The notes: a model not told the origin generated them from the sequence alone. Counted from the first letter of the stretch, positions 1 through 7,940 are shown. The stretch: DNA of 11,746 nt from Spirochaetia bacterium (GCA_026002045.1 BOAV01000077.1:1-11746); one strand, 5' to 3'. Numbers and translations are program-made.

Positions 1-110
1 ATTCTGCCGTATCCGAAGTTATTTATCGACCTGTGCCAAGCATACTGTTTCTGCTGCTGACGCTTTGACCATTCTGTTCGATGGCAAGTTGCCTGGTTTC
101 GTCGGAAATG

Positions 111-138
111 TTGCTTTAAAGGGCTGAATGGTTACAAT
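111..138 (+). promoter_or_regulatory. Putative sigma-70 promoter of the sugar ABC operon
   Basis: A TTGCTT at 111-116 is followed, 16 bp later, by TACAAT at 133-138, which matches five of six positions of the -10 consensus. Transcription would start near 145, leaving a leader of about 20 nt that already holds the strong Shine-Dalgarno site AGGAGGA at 150-156. The -35 is only a partial match. Bases 1-110 show no convincing gene. Confidence 0.45.
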
Positions 139-163
139 ATTTTTTCCATAGGAGGAAAGAAGT

Positions 164-1681
164 ATGAAGAAGTGTAAAGTGTTGGCAGTCGCAGTAGTAC
201 TGTGCATGCTCATGGCGTCTGCGGTTTGGGCAGGTGGTACAAAAGAAACCGCAGCCGCTGATGGGGTAACTCCGATTCAGATGACGGTGCGTTTGTTTGA
301 ACAGCCGCCTGATATGAGCAACATTTACTGGAAAACATTCCAGGAAAAGGCGGGAGTTAAACTGGATGTTACCTGGATCCCCGATGGTGATTACAACACC
401 AAGCTGAACCTTATCCTGAGTTCCAACGATATCCCTGAAGTGCTTATTGCGAATCTTTCCAATAACCTTAACAACCCCGGCTTCCTTGCAGCGGTTCAGT
501 ACGGCGCCTTCTGGGATTTAACCCCCGTATTGGGAGATTTCTCCAAGTACCCCAACCTTAAAAAGAATTCCGCCCCCAATTCCTGGGTAACCAGCCGGGT
601 ACTGGGGAAAAATTACGGTATCCCGCGGACCACTTCCCAGTGGCAGGGTGTACCGATGGTCCGGAAGGATCTGTTTGAAGAAGTGGGCCTGCCGCTTCCC
701 ACCACCACGAAGGAATTCCTTGACGGTATTGAAGCGGTACTCAAAAAGCACCCCGACATGATTGGTATTGCTTCCAAACAGGATTTCATTCTAAATTCCA
801 GCGGCGGATTGACCGGCGGTTTTGGCGGTGAGGACGCCTATTTTGACAACGATGGCGGTTTGGTCTACCCCAAACTTAATCCCGGATTTACCAAGTTTAT
901 TGCCTATATGCGCGACGCCTATGCCCGCGGACTTCTCTCCCGTGAATTCTCCGCCATGAAGCCTACACAGGCGACCGATTATTTCCAGACCGGTATGGCG
1001 GTAGCGTTCCTCAATGAATCCGCCCGCTGGGTTTATCCCTTCCAGGTTGCACTCCGGGAGAAAACCGGCAACCAGAAAGCGGAAGTCATGTTTGTTCCCC
1101 CGATGGAAGGGGACAAGGGCAAATACGTAGGAGGTCTTGGTACCGGCTTTAACGATTCCTTCTTTATTTCCAAGAAAGTCCCCGAGGCAAAAATGCTTAA
1201 AATCATGGATTACTTTGAGAGGACTTCAACTCCGGAATTTTATGAACTTACCACCTATGGGATCGAAGGGGTTCACTGGAACAAAGATGCGAATGGCTAC
1301 CGCGTCGTTACCCCGCAGCGGGAAAAAGATCTGGGTTCAACCTCTCCCTGGCAGGTGCTGCCCGGCAGCTACTATGCCTATCAGAAGATCGATTCTACCG
1401 CTGCTCCCGAAGCCTTTAACGAATCGATGCGGAAGACCTTCGATCAGTCCAGCTATGCAACCCGCAACGTAATAAACCCATTCAGCGTGGTGACCTCCGC
1501 GAAATGGGTTCAGGCATGGCCCAAGTATCAGTCAAACTGGGCGGCCAAGGCTACTCAGGCGGTAACCGGACAAATCTCCATGGCCGAATATCAGGCCTAT
1601 GTTGATACCATCAACAAAGACCCCGATGTAAAAGCCGCATATCAGGAATTTGCAGCCAACTACCATCAGGTTTATGATTAA
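164..1681 (+). CDS. Extracellular sugar-binding protein of an ABC importer (LplA-like, family 1)
   Basis: Periplasmic receptor that would capture a sugar or oligosaccharide and deliver it to the two permeases encoded next. Residues 1-23 form a signal peptide (Lys-rich start, hydrophobic core, AVWA before GG at 23/24). No lipobox Cys is near the cleavage site, so it reads as a soluble type I-processed protein rather than a lipoprotein. The 505-residue length and the features GIPRTTSQWQGVPMVRKDLF and 'AVAFLNESARW' fit the long family-1 binding proteins that pair with LplB/YtcP permeases. The ATG at 164 is set by AGGAGGA 7 nt upstream. A terminator-like hairpin follows the stop, which would keep this protein in excess over the permeases. 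The substrate cannot be read from sequence; pectin- or xylan-derived oligosaccharides are typical for the family and would suit a plant-digesting gut, but that is inference. Confidence 0.9.
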   Translation: MKKCKVLAVAVVLCMLMASAVWAGGTKETAAADGVTPIQMTVRLFEQPPDMSNIYWKTFQEKAGVKLDVTWIPDGDYNTKLNLILSSNDIPEVLIANLSNNLNNPGFLAAVQYGAFWDLTPVLGDFSKYPNLKKNSAPNSWVTSRVLGKNYGIPRTTSQWQGVPMVRKDLFEEVGLPLPTTTKEFLDGIEAVLKKHPDMIGIASKQDFILNSSGGLTGGFGGEDAYFDNDGGLVYPKLNPGFTKFIAYMRDAYARGLLSREFSAMKPTQATDYFQTGMAVAFLNESARWVYPFQVALREKTGNQKAEVMFVPPMEGDKGKYVGGLGTGFNDSFFISKKVPEAKMLKIMDYFERTSTPEFYELTTYGIEGVHWNKDANGYRVVTPQREKDLGSTSPWQVLPGSYYAYQKIDSTAAPEAFNESMRKTFDQSSYATRNVINPFSVVTSAKWVQAWPKYQSNWAAKATQAVTGQISMAEYQAYVDTINKDPDVKAAYQEFAANYHQVYD

Positions 1682-1693
1682 TTAAATTTTCCC

Positions 1694-1730
1694 GGGGCAG
1701 GAATATCAGCTTCCTGCCCCCCTGTTTTTT
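1694..1730 (+). terminator. Terminator-like hairpin between binding-protein and permease genes
   Basis: A perfect 10-bp stem GGGGCAGGAA (1694-1703) / TTCCTGCCCC (1711-1720) with a 7-nt loop is followed by CCTG and six T (1725-1730). It lies 13 nt after the stop codon of the binding protein and 28 nt before the start of the permease gene. It probably acts as a partial terminator or 3' mRNA stabiliser that lowers permease expression. The 4-nt gap before the T-run makes it weaker than an ideal terminator. Confidence 0.75.
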
Positions 1731-1757
1731 AAAAGTCTTTGTGCTAAGGATGTTTTT

Positions 1758-2711
1758 ATGGCAAAAGCTTTGGAATTGACGGCGGCGCAGCGGCGCATTA
1801 AACAGAAGTCAAGTCTTGGACAAAGAATAATTGATGATCGGTTTATTTATCTTTTGTTGCTGCCGGGCTTTGTCTTCTTTATTGTTTTTAAGTACACTCC
1901 CATGTGGATGCTGATAATTGCCTTTCAGGACTATAACCCCTGGCTGGGAATTGCCGGAAGTGAGTGGGTAGGGCTTAAACATTTTAAATTCCTTCTCAAT
2001 GATCCCATGTTTTATCTGATGCTGAGGAACACCTTTGCAATCAATCTGATGAGTCTTATTTTTTATTTTCCCATACCGATTATTCTGGCCTTGCTGCTTA
2101 ATGAAATAAAGCACGCTGCATTTAAAAAAATAGCCCAGACGATTTTTTATTTCCCCCATTTTCTTTCCTGGGTTATCGTTGTCAGTTTAACTTTTTTTAT
2201 GCTGTCCATTGACGTTGGGCTTGTCAATAAATTCCTCTCCTTCTTGGGGCTGCCCACGGTTTTGTTCTTATCCAACCCAAAGTATTTCTGGATCCTTTTG
2301 ACGGGGCAGCAAATCTGGCGTGAAGCAGGATGGGGAACCATTGTGTTCCTGGCCGCCCTTGCGGGAGTGGATGTTGAACAGTATGAAGCTGCCATCATCG
2401 ACGGAGCCAATCGTATGCAGCGGATTTGGTATATTACCATTCCGGCGATTATGCCCACGGTTATCGTCCTTCTGCTTTTGCAGTTGGGAAATATCGCAAC
2501 CGTTGGCTTTGAGCAGATACTGCTTATGTCCAATCCGATGGTTAACAACGTATCCGAGGTTTTTGATACCTATGCGTACCGGGTGGGTATTTTACAGAGC
2601 AGCACCAGTTTTGGAACCGCAGTAAATGTTTTTAAAGGCATCGTGGGATTCGTTTTTGTCTGGTTTTCTAATTTTTCGGTTAAAAAGCTCGGATACGAAG
2701 GGATTTATTAA
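1758..2711 (+). CDS. Sugar ABC transporter permease, LplB/UgpA type
   Basis: Inner-membrane permease subunit of the importer. Its 317 residues give about six transmembrane segments (roughly 29-52, 92-115, 128-150, 176-200, 233-255, 288-306). The EAA loop that docks the ATPase is at residues 210-233 (EAAIIDGANRM...IPAIMP), matching the EAA-X3-DGA-X8-hydrophobic-P pattern of binding-protein-dependent permeases. The basic N-terminal tail before the first helix is usual for the LplB branch. The ATG at 1758 is set by AAGGA 7 nt upstream. The TAA stop at 2709-2711 is part of the Shine-Dalgarno region of the next gene, so the two permeases are likely translationally coupled. It should form a heterodimer with the product of 2721-3587. 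Confidence 0.92.
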   Translation: MAKALELTAAQRRIKQKSSLGQRIIDDRFIYLLLLPGFVFFIVFKYTPMWMLIIAFQDYNPWLGIAGSEWVGLKHFKFLLNDPMFYLMLRNTFAINLMSLIFYFPIPIILALLLNEIKHAAFKKIAQTIFYFPHFLSWVIVVSLTFFMLSIDVGLVNKFLSFLGLPTVLFLSNPKYFWILLTGQQIWREAGWGTIVFLAALAGVDVEQYEAAIIDGANRMQRIWYITIPAIMPTVIVLLLLQLGNIATVGFEQILLMSNPMVNNVSEVFDTYAYRVGILQSSTSFGTAVNVFKGIVGFVFVWFSNFSVKKLGYEGIY

Positions 2712-2720
2712 GGAGCACTT

Positions 2721-3587
2721 ATGCTATCAAAGAAGATGTCCGTTTCCGATTGGATTATATATGCTTTTCTGGGGATAACATCCCTTGTCTGCCTTTTGCC
2801 CTTTGTGTATCTTGTATCCATATCTCTGACCGATCCTGACGTATACCGGCCTTTCACTTTTTATTTCTTTCCAAAGAAATTTTCCCTACAGGCCTATACA
2901 TACATCCTCAGTACCAATTCGTTTGTCAATTCGCTCAAGAGTACCGTATTCATTACCATCGCCGGGGTAGTATGTAATTTAATTGTTACCTTAACCTTTG
3001 CCTATGGGCTTACCAAAACCAGGGTGTTTGGATACCGGTTTATTCATACCCTGGTTATTATCACCCTGTTTTTCAGCGCCGGAACCATACCGACCTTTTT
3101 AGTTGTACGGAACCTGCACCTCCTTAACAGTCTGTGGGCCCTGGTTCTGCCGGTCTTAACCAGCGCCTGGGATATTGTGGTGGTACGGTCCTTTTTTATG
3201 TCCATACCGAATACCCTGGAAGAGGCTGCGCGGATTGACGGATGCAACGACATGGGTGTCTTTTTTAAGATCATACTGCCCCTTTCCATGCCGGTAATCG
3301 CGACCTTTACTCTTTTCTTTGCGGTTCGTCACTGGAATACCTATTTCAGTGCATTGATATATATTTCCGATACCCGCAAATGGACCCTGCAGCTTCTGGT
3401 TAAACAGCTGGTTATCGATTCTGACGGCGCAGGATTCGGGCAGGCGGTAGGCGCTGATGTTCAACCGCCGCAGGAAACGATACGAATGGCGTCGGTAGTA
3501 TTATCAATGCTGCCAATCATGTGTGTGTATCCCTTTCTGCAGAAGCATTTTGCCAAGGGCGTTATGCTTGGTTCTGTAAAAGGCTAA
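2721..3587 (+). CDS. Sugar ABC transporter permease, LplC/YtcP (MalG-like) type
   Basis: Second permease subunit, 288 residues with about six membrane segments (12-34, 75-97, 107-127, 138-160, 190-205, 257-275). The EAA loop is at residues 168-191 (EAARIDGCNDMGVFFKI, then LPLSMP), with Cys in the usual Ala position of DGA. The C-terminus KHFAKGVMLGSVKG is characteristic of the YtcP branch. AAGGAG at 2710-2715 lies 5 nt before ATG. The operon ends here with no ATP-binding-cassette gene before murA, so the transporter probably uses an MsmX/UgpC-type ATPase encoded elsewhere, as LplABC/YtcP systems commonly do. No clear terminator was seen between 3588 and 3650. Confidence 0.93.
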   Translation: MLSKKMSVSDWIIYAFLGITSLVCLLPFVYLVSISLTDPDVYRPFTFYFFPKKFSLQAYTYILSTNSFVNSLKSTVFITIAGVVCNLIVTLTFAYGLTKTRVFGYRFIHTLVIITLFFSAGTIPTFLVVRNLHLLNSLWALVLPVLTSAWDIVVVRSFFMSIPNTLEEAARIDGCNDMGVFFKIILPLSMPVIATFTLFFAVRHWNTYFSALIYISDTRKWTLQLLVKQLVIDSDGAGFGQAVGADVQPPQETIRMASVVLSMLPIMCVYPFLQKHFAKGVMLGSVKG

Positions 3588-3650
3588 GATCTAAAAAATT
3601 AATCAGGCAACTAAGCGGTTGTGTTTGAGACGAATTAATACCGCCGGCAT

Positions 3651-3679
3651 TTGACATAAAAACTGAAGCCCGGTACAGT
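3651..3679 (+). promoter_or_regulatory. murA promoter giving a probably leaderless mRNA
   Basis: A perfect -35 TTGACA (3651-3656) is separated by exactly 17 bp from TACAGT (3674-3679), a 4/6 match to TATAAT. Transcription normally starts about 7 bp after the -10, which is at or within a base or two of the murA ATG (3686). No Shine-Dalgarno sequence lies between the -10 and the ATG. Position and spacing are read directly; promoter activity is inferred. Confidence 0.6.
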
Positions 3680-3685
3680 CGTATT

Positions 3686-4960
3686 ATGAGTGAGTACCTG
3701 ATCGAAGGGGGCGTCCCCATTAAGGGCGTTATCCGGGCAAGCGGGAACAAGAACGCCGCCCTTCCCTGTATTGCCGCCGCCCTTCTGACCGATGAGCCGG
3801 TGATTTTACGGAACATCCCCGATATTGAGGATGTCCAGGTGATGATGGAAATATACACCGCTTTTGGCGGCGCGGCGGAGTCTATCGGCCCCAACGCCTG
3901 GCGGCTCTCACTGGGGAATGTCAAAACATCGGAAATTCCTTTGGAACAGGCCCGGAAAATCCGCGCCTCCATTTTGTTTGCGGGGCCCCTTTTGGCCCGG
4001 ACCGGCAAGGCGGTCCTGCCTCCCCCCGGCGGGGACGTGATAGGCCGCCGCCGCCTGGACACCCACTTTCTTGCCCTTACCGAACTGGGCGCAAAAGTTA
4101 AAAGTAACAGCGCCTTTGTGTTTACCGCCAAGACTTTAAAAGGGGCCGACATCTTTCTGGATGAGGCTTCGGTTACCGCCACGGAAAACGCCGTCATGGC
4201 GGCGGTGCTGGCAAAGGGCGAAACCATCCTGACCAACGCCGCCAGCGAGCCCCATGTGCAGGACCTCTGCAATATGCTGGTCTCCATGGGGGCCCGGATT
4301 AATGGCATAGGCTCCAACATTCTCACCATTAACGGGGTAAAAAAACTTTCGGGCTGTGATTTTGAGATCGGGGCGGATTTTATGGAAGTGGGATCCTTTA
4401 TCGGCCTGGCCGCGGCCACCGGTGGGGAACTTACCATTGAAGGGATCAGGCGGCGGGACCTGCGGCCGGCGAAGCTGGCCTTCGGCAAGCTGGGGATCAA
4501 GTGGGAGCATGAAGGGACCACGATTCACGTACCGGCGAGGCAGGCCATGGCGGTCAATACCGATCTGGGGGGTATGATTCCCAAAATCGACGATGCCCCC
4601 TGGCCGGGCTTTCCCCCGGATTTAACCAGCATCATCACCGTGGTGGCCACACAGGTCAAGGGCACGGTTTTGATCCACGAAAAGATGTTCGAGTCCCGGA
4701 TGTTCTTTGTGGATAAACTCATCGGCATGGGCGCCCGGATCGTCCTCTGCGACCCCCACCGCGCCGTGGTGACCGGTCCCGCCCGCCTCACCGGATCGGA
4801 ACTGCACAGCCCCGATGTCCGCGCCGGCATGGCCATGATCATCGCCGCCATGTGCGCCCAGGGGAAAAGTGTGATCCGCAACATCTACCAGATTGAACGG
4901 GGTTACGAGCATATTGTGGCGCGGTTATCTTCGTTGGGCGCGCGGATAGTCAGCAGATAA
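3686..4960 (+). CDS. murA: UDP-N-acetylglucosamine 1-carboxyvinyltransferase (MurA), active-site Asp variant
   Basis: Cytoplasmic enzyme that transfers enolpyruvate from PEP to UDP-GlcNAc, the first committed step of peptidoglycan synthesis. Its 424 residues match the family length. Visible landmarks are SGNKNAALP (residues 19-27, with the conserved PEP-contacting Lys22), the flexible active-site loop PPPGGDVIGRRRLDTH (112-127), SEPHVQDLCNML (187-198), the catalytic-base motif FPPDLTS (Asp312) and DVRAGMAMIIAA (Arg379). The residue that is Cys115 in E. coli is Asp117 here (codon GAC, 4034-4036). The same substitution occurs naturally in Mycobacterium, Chlamydia and Borrelia and makes MurA insensitive to fosfomycin. 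The start is supported because Lys22 falls at its canonical number. No ribosome-binding site precedes it; see the promoter entry. The C-terminus GYEHIVARLSSLGARI is typical. Confidence 0.96.
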   Translation: MSEYLIEGGVPIKGVIRASGNKNAALPCIAAALLTDEPVILRNIPDIEDVQVMMEIYTAFGGAAESIGPNAWRLSLGNVKTSEIPLEQARKIRASILFAGPLLARTGKAVLPPPGGDVIGRRRLDTHFLALTELGAKVKSNSAFVFTAKTLKGADIFLDEASVTATENAVMAAVLAKGETILTNAASEPHVQDLCNMLVSMGARINGIGSNILTINGVKKLSGCDFEIGADFMEVGSFIGLAAATGGELTIEGIRRRDLRPAKLAFGKLGIKWEHEGTTIHVPARQAMAVNTDLGGMIPKIDDAPWPGFPPDLTSIITVVATQVKGTVLIHEKMFESRMFFVDKLIGMGARIVLCDPHRAVVTGPARLTGSELHSPDVRAGMAMIIAAMCAQGKSVIRNIYQIERGYEHIVARLSSLGARIVSR

Positions 4961-4962
4961 TA

Positions 4963-6738
4963 TCAGCCCTGCTGGGATGCGAGGCTGATTAGGGAAATCA
5001 CGAACAGTACCCCTATCCCTGCCGCAAAGATCGCCACGGCGCTTGAAAAGCCCAGGCTAAGGGTGGCCCAGATTCCCAGGGTATTAAGAATATACCGGTA
5101 AAAATGTACCAACCCGTTAAAAACCAGGGGCAGCACAAAGAGCATGGGCACGGCAATATACCGGGGCCGTTTTTTTGCCCGGTACCGCCATCCGATGATG
5201 ATGATGAAAATCGCCATGGGCAGGAAAATCAGGGGTTCGCAGAGCCGGTATATTGCTTCGGATTCAAAAACCTGGGGAATATACCCATAGGGGCCCAGGT
5301 TTTTTGCGGCGCTAAAGAGTTCCATGATGCTGAGGTTGTCCGTTCCCCGTTTTACCCGTGAGAGGAGCAGGAAGTCCTCATAACTCATGTCCAGGATAAG
5401 CTCCGTATCCCCGGCGGGCTTCCCCTCGGGAAATTCCCATGTTGGTTCCCAGCGTTTATTTTTGTCATAGCGATCCAGTGCCCGCATCATCACCACAATC
5501 CGCCGCTGCCCATCCAGGGTCATGGGGATTATCTTGGCGTAAGGGGCCCTGAATCGGGAGTCCATCCGGGTTTCTGCATCAAAAGAGATAAACTCAAGGT
5601 CAAACCCATAGGATACATCGGAAAAGCATGAAATTGATGAGAACCGGATCATCCCCCGGCCCAGGCCCCCCGGATTGAGGGGGATGGAATATACCGCGCC
5701 GGTAAGAGCGTCCCCCATTGCCAGGTCCATTTCGTCGGTAAAGAAGGCAATTTCATGGGTTCCCGCATTACTTTTGGCAAGGAAATTCGCCACATCCGGG
5801 TCTGTGGGGGTTAAATCGGAAAGTTCCAGAAAAATATAATATGCCCTGATCCATTCCCCGGCGACCAGTGCCTCGTAGCCGGATTGTTTCAGGTGATAAA
5901 GGGAGTAGCGTTTTTCCTCATAGGCGCTGGGGGCCAGGGATGTCTGGTCATTCCACGCCTGAGCCGCCACACGGGTGGCTTCGGCCTGCTCGGGGCTGCC
6001 CGGTTTTGCCAGCCGGATCCCCAAAGTCGCAAGCCAGTGGGCGTCATAGTAGCGCGCTTCTTTTCGGGCGGCTTCCGCCATGGAAATGGCCTCCGGAGCG
6101 GAAACCGGCTGCCGTTGCCCCGGCATTCCCGTATGGGCCGTATCCGGTTCCGCTGCCGCCGATTCTTCCTCATCCTGGCGGATGCGGAATTCATCCGTTT
6201 TGATATCCGCTTCGATTTTGAGCCGCTCAAGCCCCGGACTGCCGGGCCATATCCCCTCACAAATGATGATAAACTGGGAAGCCTGGGGCCATTCCCCCAG
6301 GGCGGCGTGTCCTTCGGCCCGTTCTTTAGACAGGTGGTAGAGCTGGCCCCGGGAACGCAGATTGGTCCTGAAATCCTCCGCCCTGGGCTGGACCAGAAAA
6401 AACAGCAGCCCGTAGATCACGGTGGCGGCTATGGCAACGATGATAGATCCCGTAAGGCGTTTAAAGAATGCAGGGGAAAACCTGACAGTACCTTCTTCAG
6501 GCTCCGCCTTAAGGCCAAAGGGAATAACCAGGGCGGTCATGGCAAGGGCCGGGTAAAGGCTCAAGAGCGTGAACGCCCCCTGGATAAGGCGCCATTGGCG
6601 GGCAAAATAGGGGATCGGCGGCTCTTCACCCTGAAAAATATAGCGGAAGATCATAATCCCCAGGGCGGAAAGTATCATATAGTAGACAAAAATCGCCTGA
6701 GGGGAAAAGAAATGCGCTTTTTTAACGTTAATCGCCAT
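4963..6738 (-). CDS. Large membrane protein with LptF/LptG-like layout and a helical-repeat insert
   Basis: No firm family assigned. The 591 residues show three N-terminal membrane segments (about 14-34, 52-74, 97-116), a long soluble part (118-497) and three C-terminal segments (498-517, 527-546, 556-585). Residues 120-325 are helical and TPR-like, with an acidic low-complexity linker at 183-216. Residues 328-465 look beta-rich (FFTDEMDLAMGDALTGAVYS; FSSISCFSDVSYGFDLEFIS). The stretch 469-520 (LSIMELFSAAKN..YRLCEPLIFLPMAIF) resembles the segment that leads into the fourth helix of LptF/LptG permeases. The ATG at 6738 overlaps the end of the upstream gene by 11 bp and has AAGGG 7 nt upstream, so the pair is translationally coupled. 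The stop is 2 bp from the murA stop, in convergent orientation. A role as half of an envelope lipid or lipoprotein exporter is inference. Confidence 0.8.
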   Translation of the reverse strand: MAINVKKAHFFSPQAIFVYYMILSALGIMIFRYIFQGEEPPIPYFARQWRLIQGAFTLLSLYPALAMTALVIPFGLKAEPEEGTVRFSPAFFKRLTGSIIVAIAATVIYGLLFFLVQPRAEDFRTNLRSRGQLYHLSKERAEGHAALGEWPQASQFIIICEGIWPGSPGLERLKIEADIKTDEFRIRQDEEESAAAEPDTAHTGMPGQRQPVSAPEAISMAEAARKEARYYDAHWLATLGIRLAKPGSPEQAEATRVAAQAWNDQTSLAPSAYEEKRYSLYHLKQSGYEALVAGEWIRAYYIFLELSDLTPTDPDVANFLAKSNAGTHEIAFFTDEMDLAMGDALTGAVYSIPLNPGGLGRGMIRFSSISCFSDVSYGFDLEFISFDAETRMDSRFRAPYAKIIPMTLDGQRRIVVMMRALDRYDKNKRWEPTWEFPEGKPAGDTELILDMSYEDFLLLSRVKRGTDNLSIMELFSAAKNLGPYGYIPQVFESEAIYRLCEPLIFLPMAIFIIIIGWRYRAKKRPRYIAVPMLFVLPLVFNGLVHFYRYILNTLGIWATLSLGFSSAVAIFAAGIGVLFVISLISLASQQG

Positions 6739-7648
6739 CGTTTGCCCTTTGAAGGTTCATTGTCAACCAGTTCAGGCTGGTATAGAGGCATATCAGGACA
6801 GCAAGGACGCAGAAGGCCAGGGGAGTGATGCAGGACGCGGGAACAAGGTCTCCCAAAAAGTTTGCCAGGAACTTCTGTATATCATCCGCATTGAGAAAGG
6901 TTTCCAGAGCCAGGATGCCCCGAAAGGCCAGCGCCCCCAAAAAGAGGTTTGCCAGGGGCCAATTACTGAAATTCAGAACAAACCGCAGACATGCCAGAAG
7001 GAAGATAAGGGGGATCGCATAAAAAAGGAATGATTCCATCCCGCCGCTAAAACGGCGCTCAAATTCCCGGCCCGTAAGGGAAAAGTCAATGGTAAGACTC
7101 TGTAAGGACCAGTCCATGGAAGCCCGGAATGGCACAGGGGGCAGAGTGATGATGGTATTATTCGGCCCGAGGGGCGTCTCCTGGTAGATCAGGGGCTGTC
7201 CCGGCAGGGAAACTACCCGTGAACCCGATACTTCTGCCGGGTCCCGGAGGAGCACCATGACATTATCCGCCTGGGACAGGATAAGCCCCGGACTGCCCAG
7301 TTTTTTTGGCGTCCTTTGTTGGAAAGAAACACGGGCAAGGCCGCCGGTCCCCAGGGAAATTCCGACGCTAAAGGCGCCGGCAAGGACAACAAGGATGATA
7401 ATTGACAGGATGGCGGAAACATGCCGCCTGACGGAATAACTCAGGCCCAAAAGGAGGCTGAAATAGACCGCTACCGGAAGCGCCCATTGGATCGCGGTAA
7501 AGAGCTCCTGCAATATGTTTTCCGGCCTCGGAGGGAGGAACCGTACCGCATCAATTCTGATATGAAGATAATGTACAATAGCCGCCGACAAGAACAGGGC
7601 GGTGAAGCAGAGACTAAAAAAAAGCACCAACCGCAGAAGGTTCTTCAC
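6728..7648 (-). CDS. Six-helix membrane protein, LptF/LptG-like partner of the downstream gene
   Basis: No firm family assigned. The 306 residues form six membrane segments arranged three plus three (about 4-28, 52-72, 77-99 and 205-226, 232-250, 270-293), around a soluble domain at 100-204 that is rich in short beta-like strands (NVMVLL, SRVVSL, QPLIYQ, NTIITL). This is the topology of LptF/LptG, but the length is short and I see no diagnostic LptF/G motif. The start is GTG (7646-7648); no strong Shine-Dalgarno sequence is visible and no better in-frame start was found. Its last codons overlap the start of the 591-residue gene by 11 bp, so the two proteins are probably made in fixed ratio and may form a heterodimer. 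Confidence 0.8.
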   Translation of the reverse strand: MKNLLRLVLFFSLCFTALFLSAAIVHYLHIRIDAVRFLPPRPENILQELFTAIQWALPVAVYFSLLLGLSYSVRRHVSAILSIIILVVLAGAFSVGISLGTGGLARVSFQQRTPKKLGSPGLILSQADNVMVLLRDPAEVSGSRVVSLPGQPLIYQETPLGPNNTIITLPPVPFRASMDWSLQSLTIDFSLTGREFERRFSGGMESFLFYAIPLIFLLACLRFVLNFSNWPLANLFLGALAFRGILALETFLNADDIQKFLANFLGDLVPASCITPLAFCVLAVLICLYTSLNWLTMNLQRANDGD

Positions 7649-7718
7649 TTTCTAAGCCTAACATGGGGAAACCGCTATTGCAAGCATGACCCAGGGGCAA
7701 TCAAAATTTATAAACAGG

Positions 7719-7727
7719 TTTTCCACA
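7719..7727 (+). promoter_or_regulatory. DnaA-box-like site TTTTCCACA
   Basis: Matches the DnaA-box consensus TTWTNCACA. It is in the same orientation as the second site, 222 bp away in the same intergenic region. Binding is inferred only from the match. Confidence 0.35.
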
Positions 7728-7821
7728 GCCAAAAAAGGGCAAAAAGAGCCGGATTTATGCATTTTTGACGTTTTTTGGGGACAAGGGATCGGAAAAATAT
7801 CCTAATTCTTGTAAAAAAATA

Positions 7822-7852
7822 CCGTAATTCTATATAGGATAAAGAATTACGG
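7822..7852. repeat. Inverted repeat CCGTAATTC / GAATTACGG
   Basis: A perfect 9-bp dyad, 7822-7830 and 7844-7852, with a 13-bp AT-rich spacer (TATATAGGATAAA). A second, outer pair TAATTC (7803-7808) / GAATTA (7852-7857) is nested around it. No T-run follows on either strand, so it looks more like an operator or a DNA-unwinding-type element than a terminator. Confidence 0.55.
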
Positions 7853-7889
7853 AATTATTTCCCCGGACCTTCGTATGAAAAAAGCTTAA

Positions 7890-7928
7890 CCTGTATAAAA
7901 ACAGATACACCCCCTCTTTTTATACAGG
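7890..7928. repeat. Perfect 12-bp inverted repeat downstream of the pspA-like gene
   Basis: CCTGTATAAAAA (7890-7901) and TTTTTATACAGG (7917-7928) are exact reverse complements around a 15-bp spacer. The repeat lies 27 bp after the pspA-like stop codon on the - strand. It could be a weak AU-rich transcript end or a protein-binding dyad. It is not a classical terminator, because the stem is AT-rich and no T-run follows immediately. Confidence 0.6.
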
Positions 7929-7940
7929 ACTATGAACAAC

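Noticed and set aside
2..127. Open frame on the + strand ending ...DALTILFDGKLPGFVGNVALKG before a TGA at 125-127; possible tail of an upstream gene
   Set aside because: Open only for 41 codons from the window edge, no recognisable family, and it overlaps the predicted promoter of the binding-protein gene.
3562..4521. 319-residue open frame on the - strand across murA
   Set aside because: Shadow of murA, which has full family motifs; the antisense product is low complexity and Arg/Ser/Pro-rich.
5884..6828. 314-residue open frame on the + strand opposite the membrane-protein genes
   Set aside because: Antisense shadow; Gly/Arg/Phe-rich composition, no membrane or domain pattern, while the - strand frame has clear helices and coupled starts.
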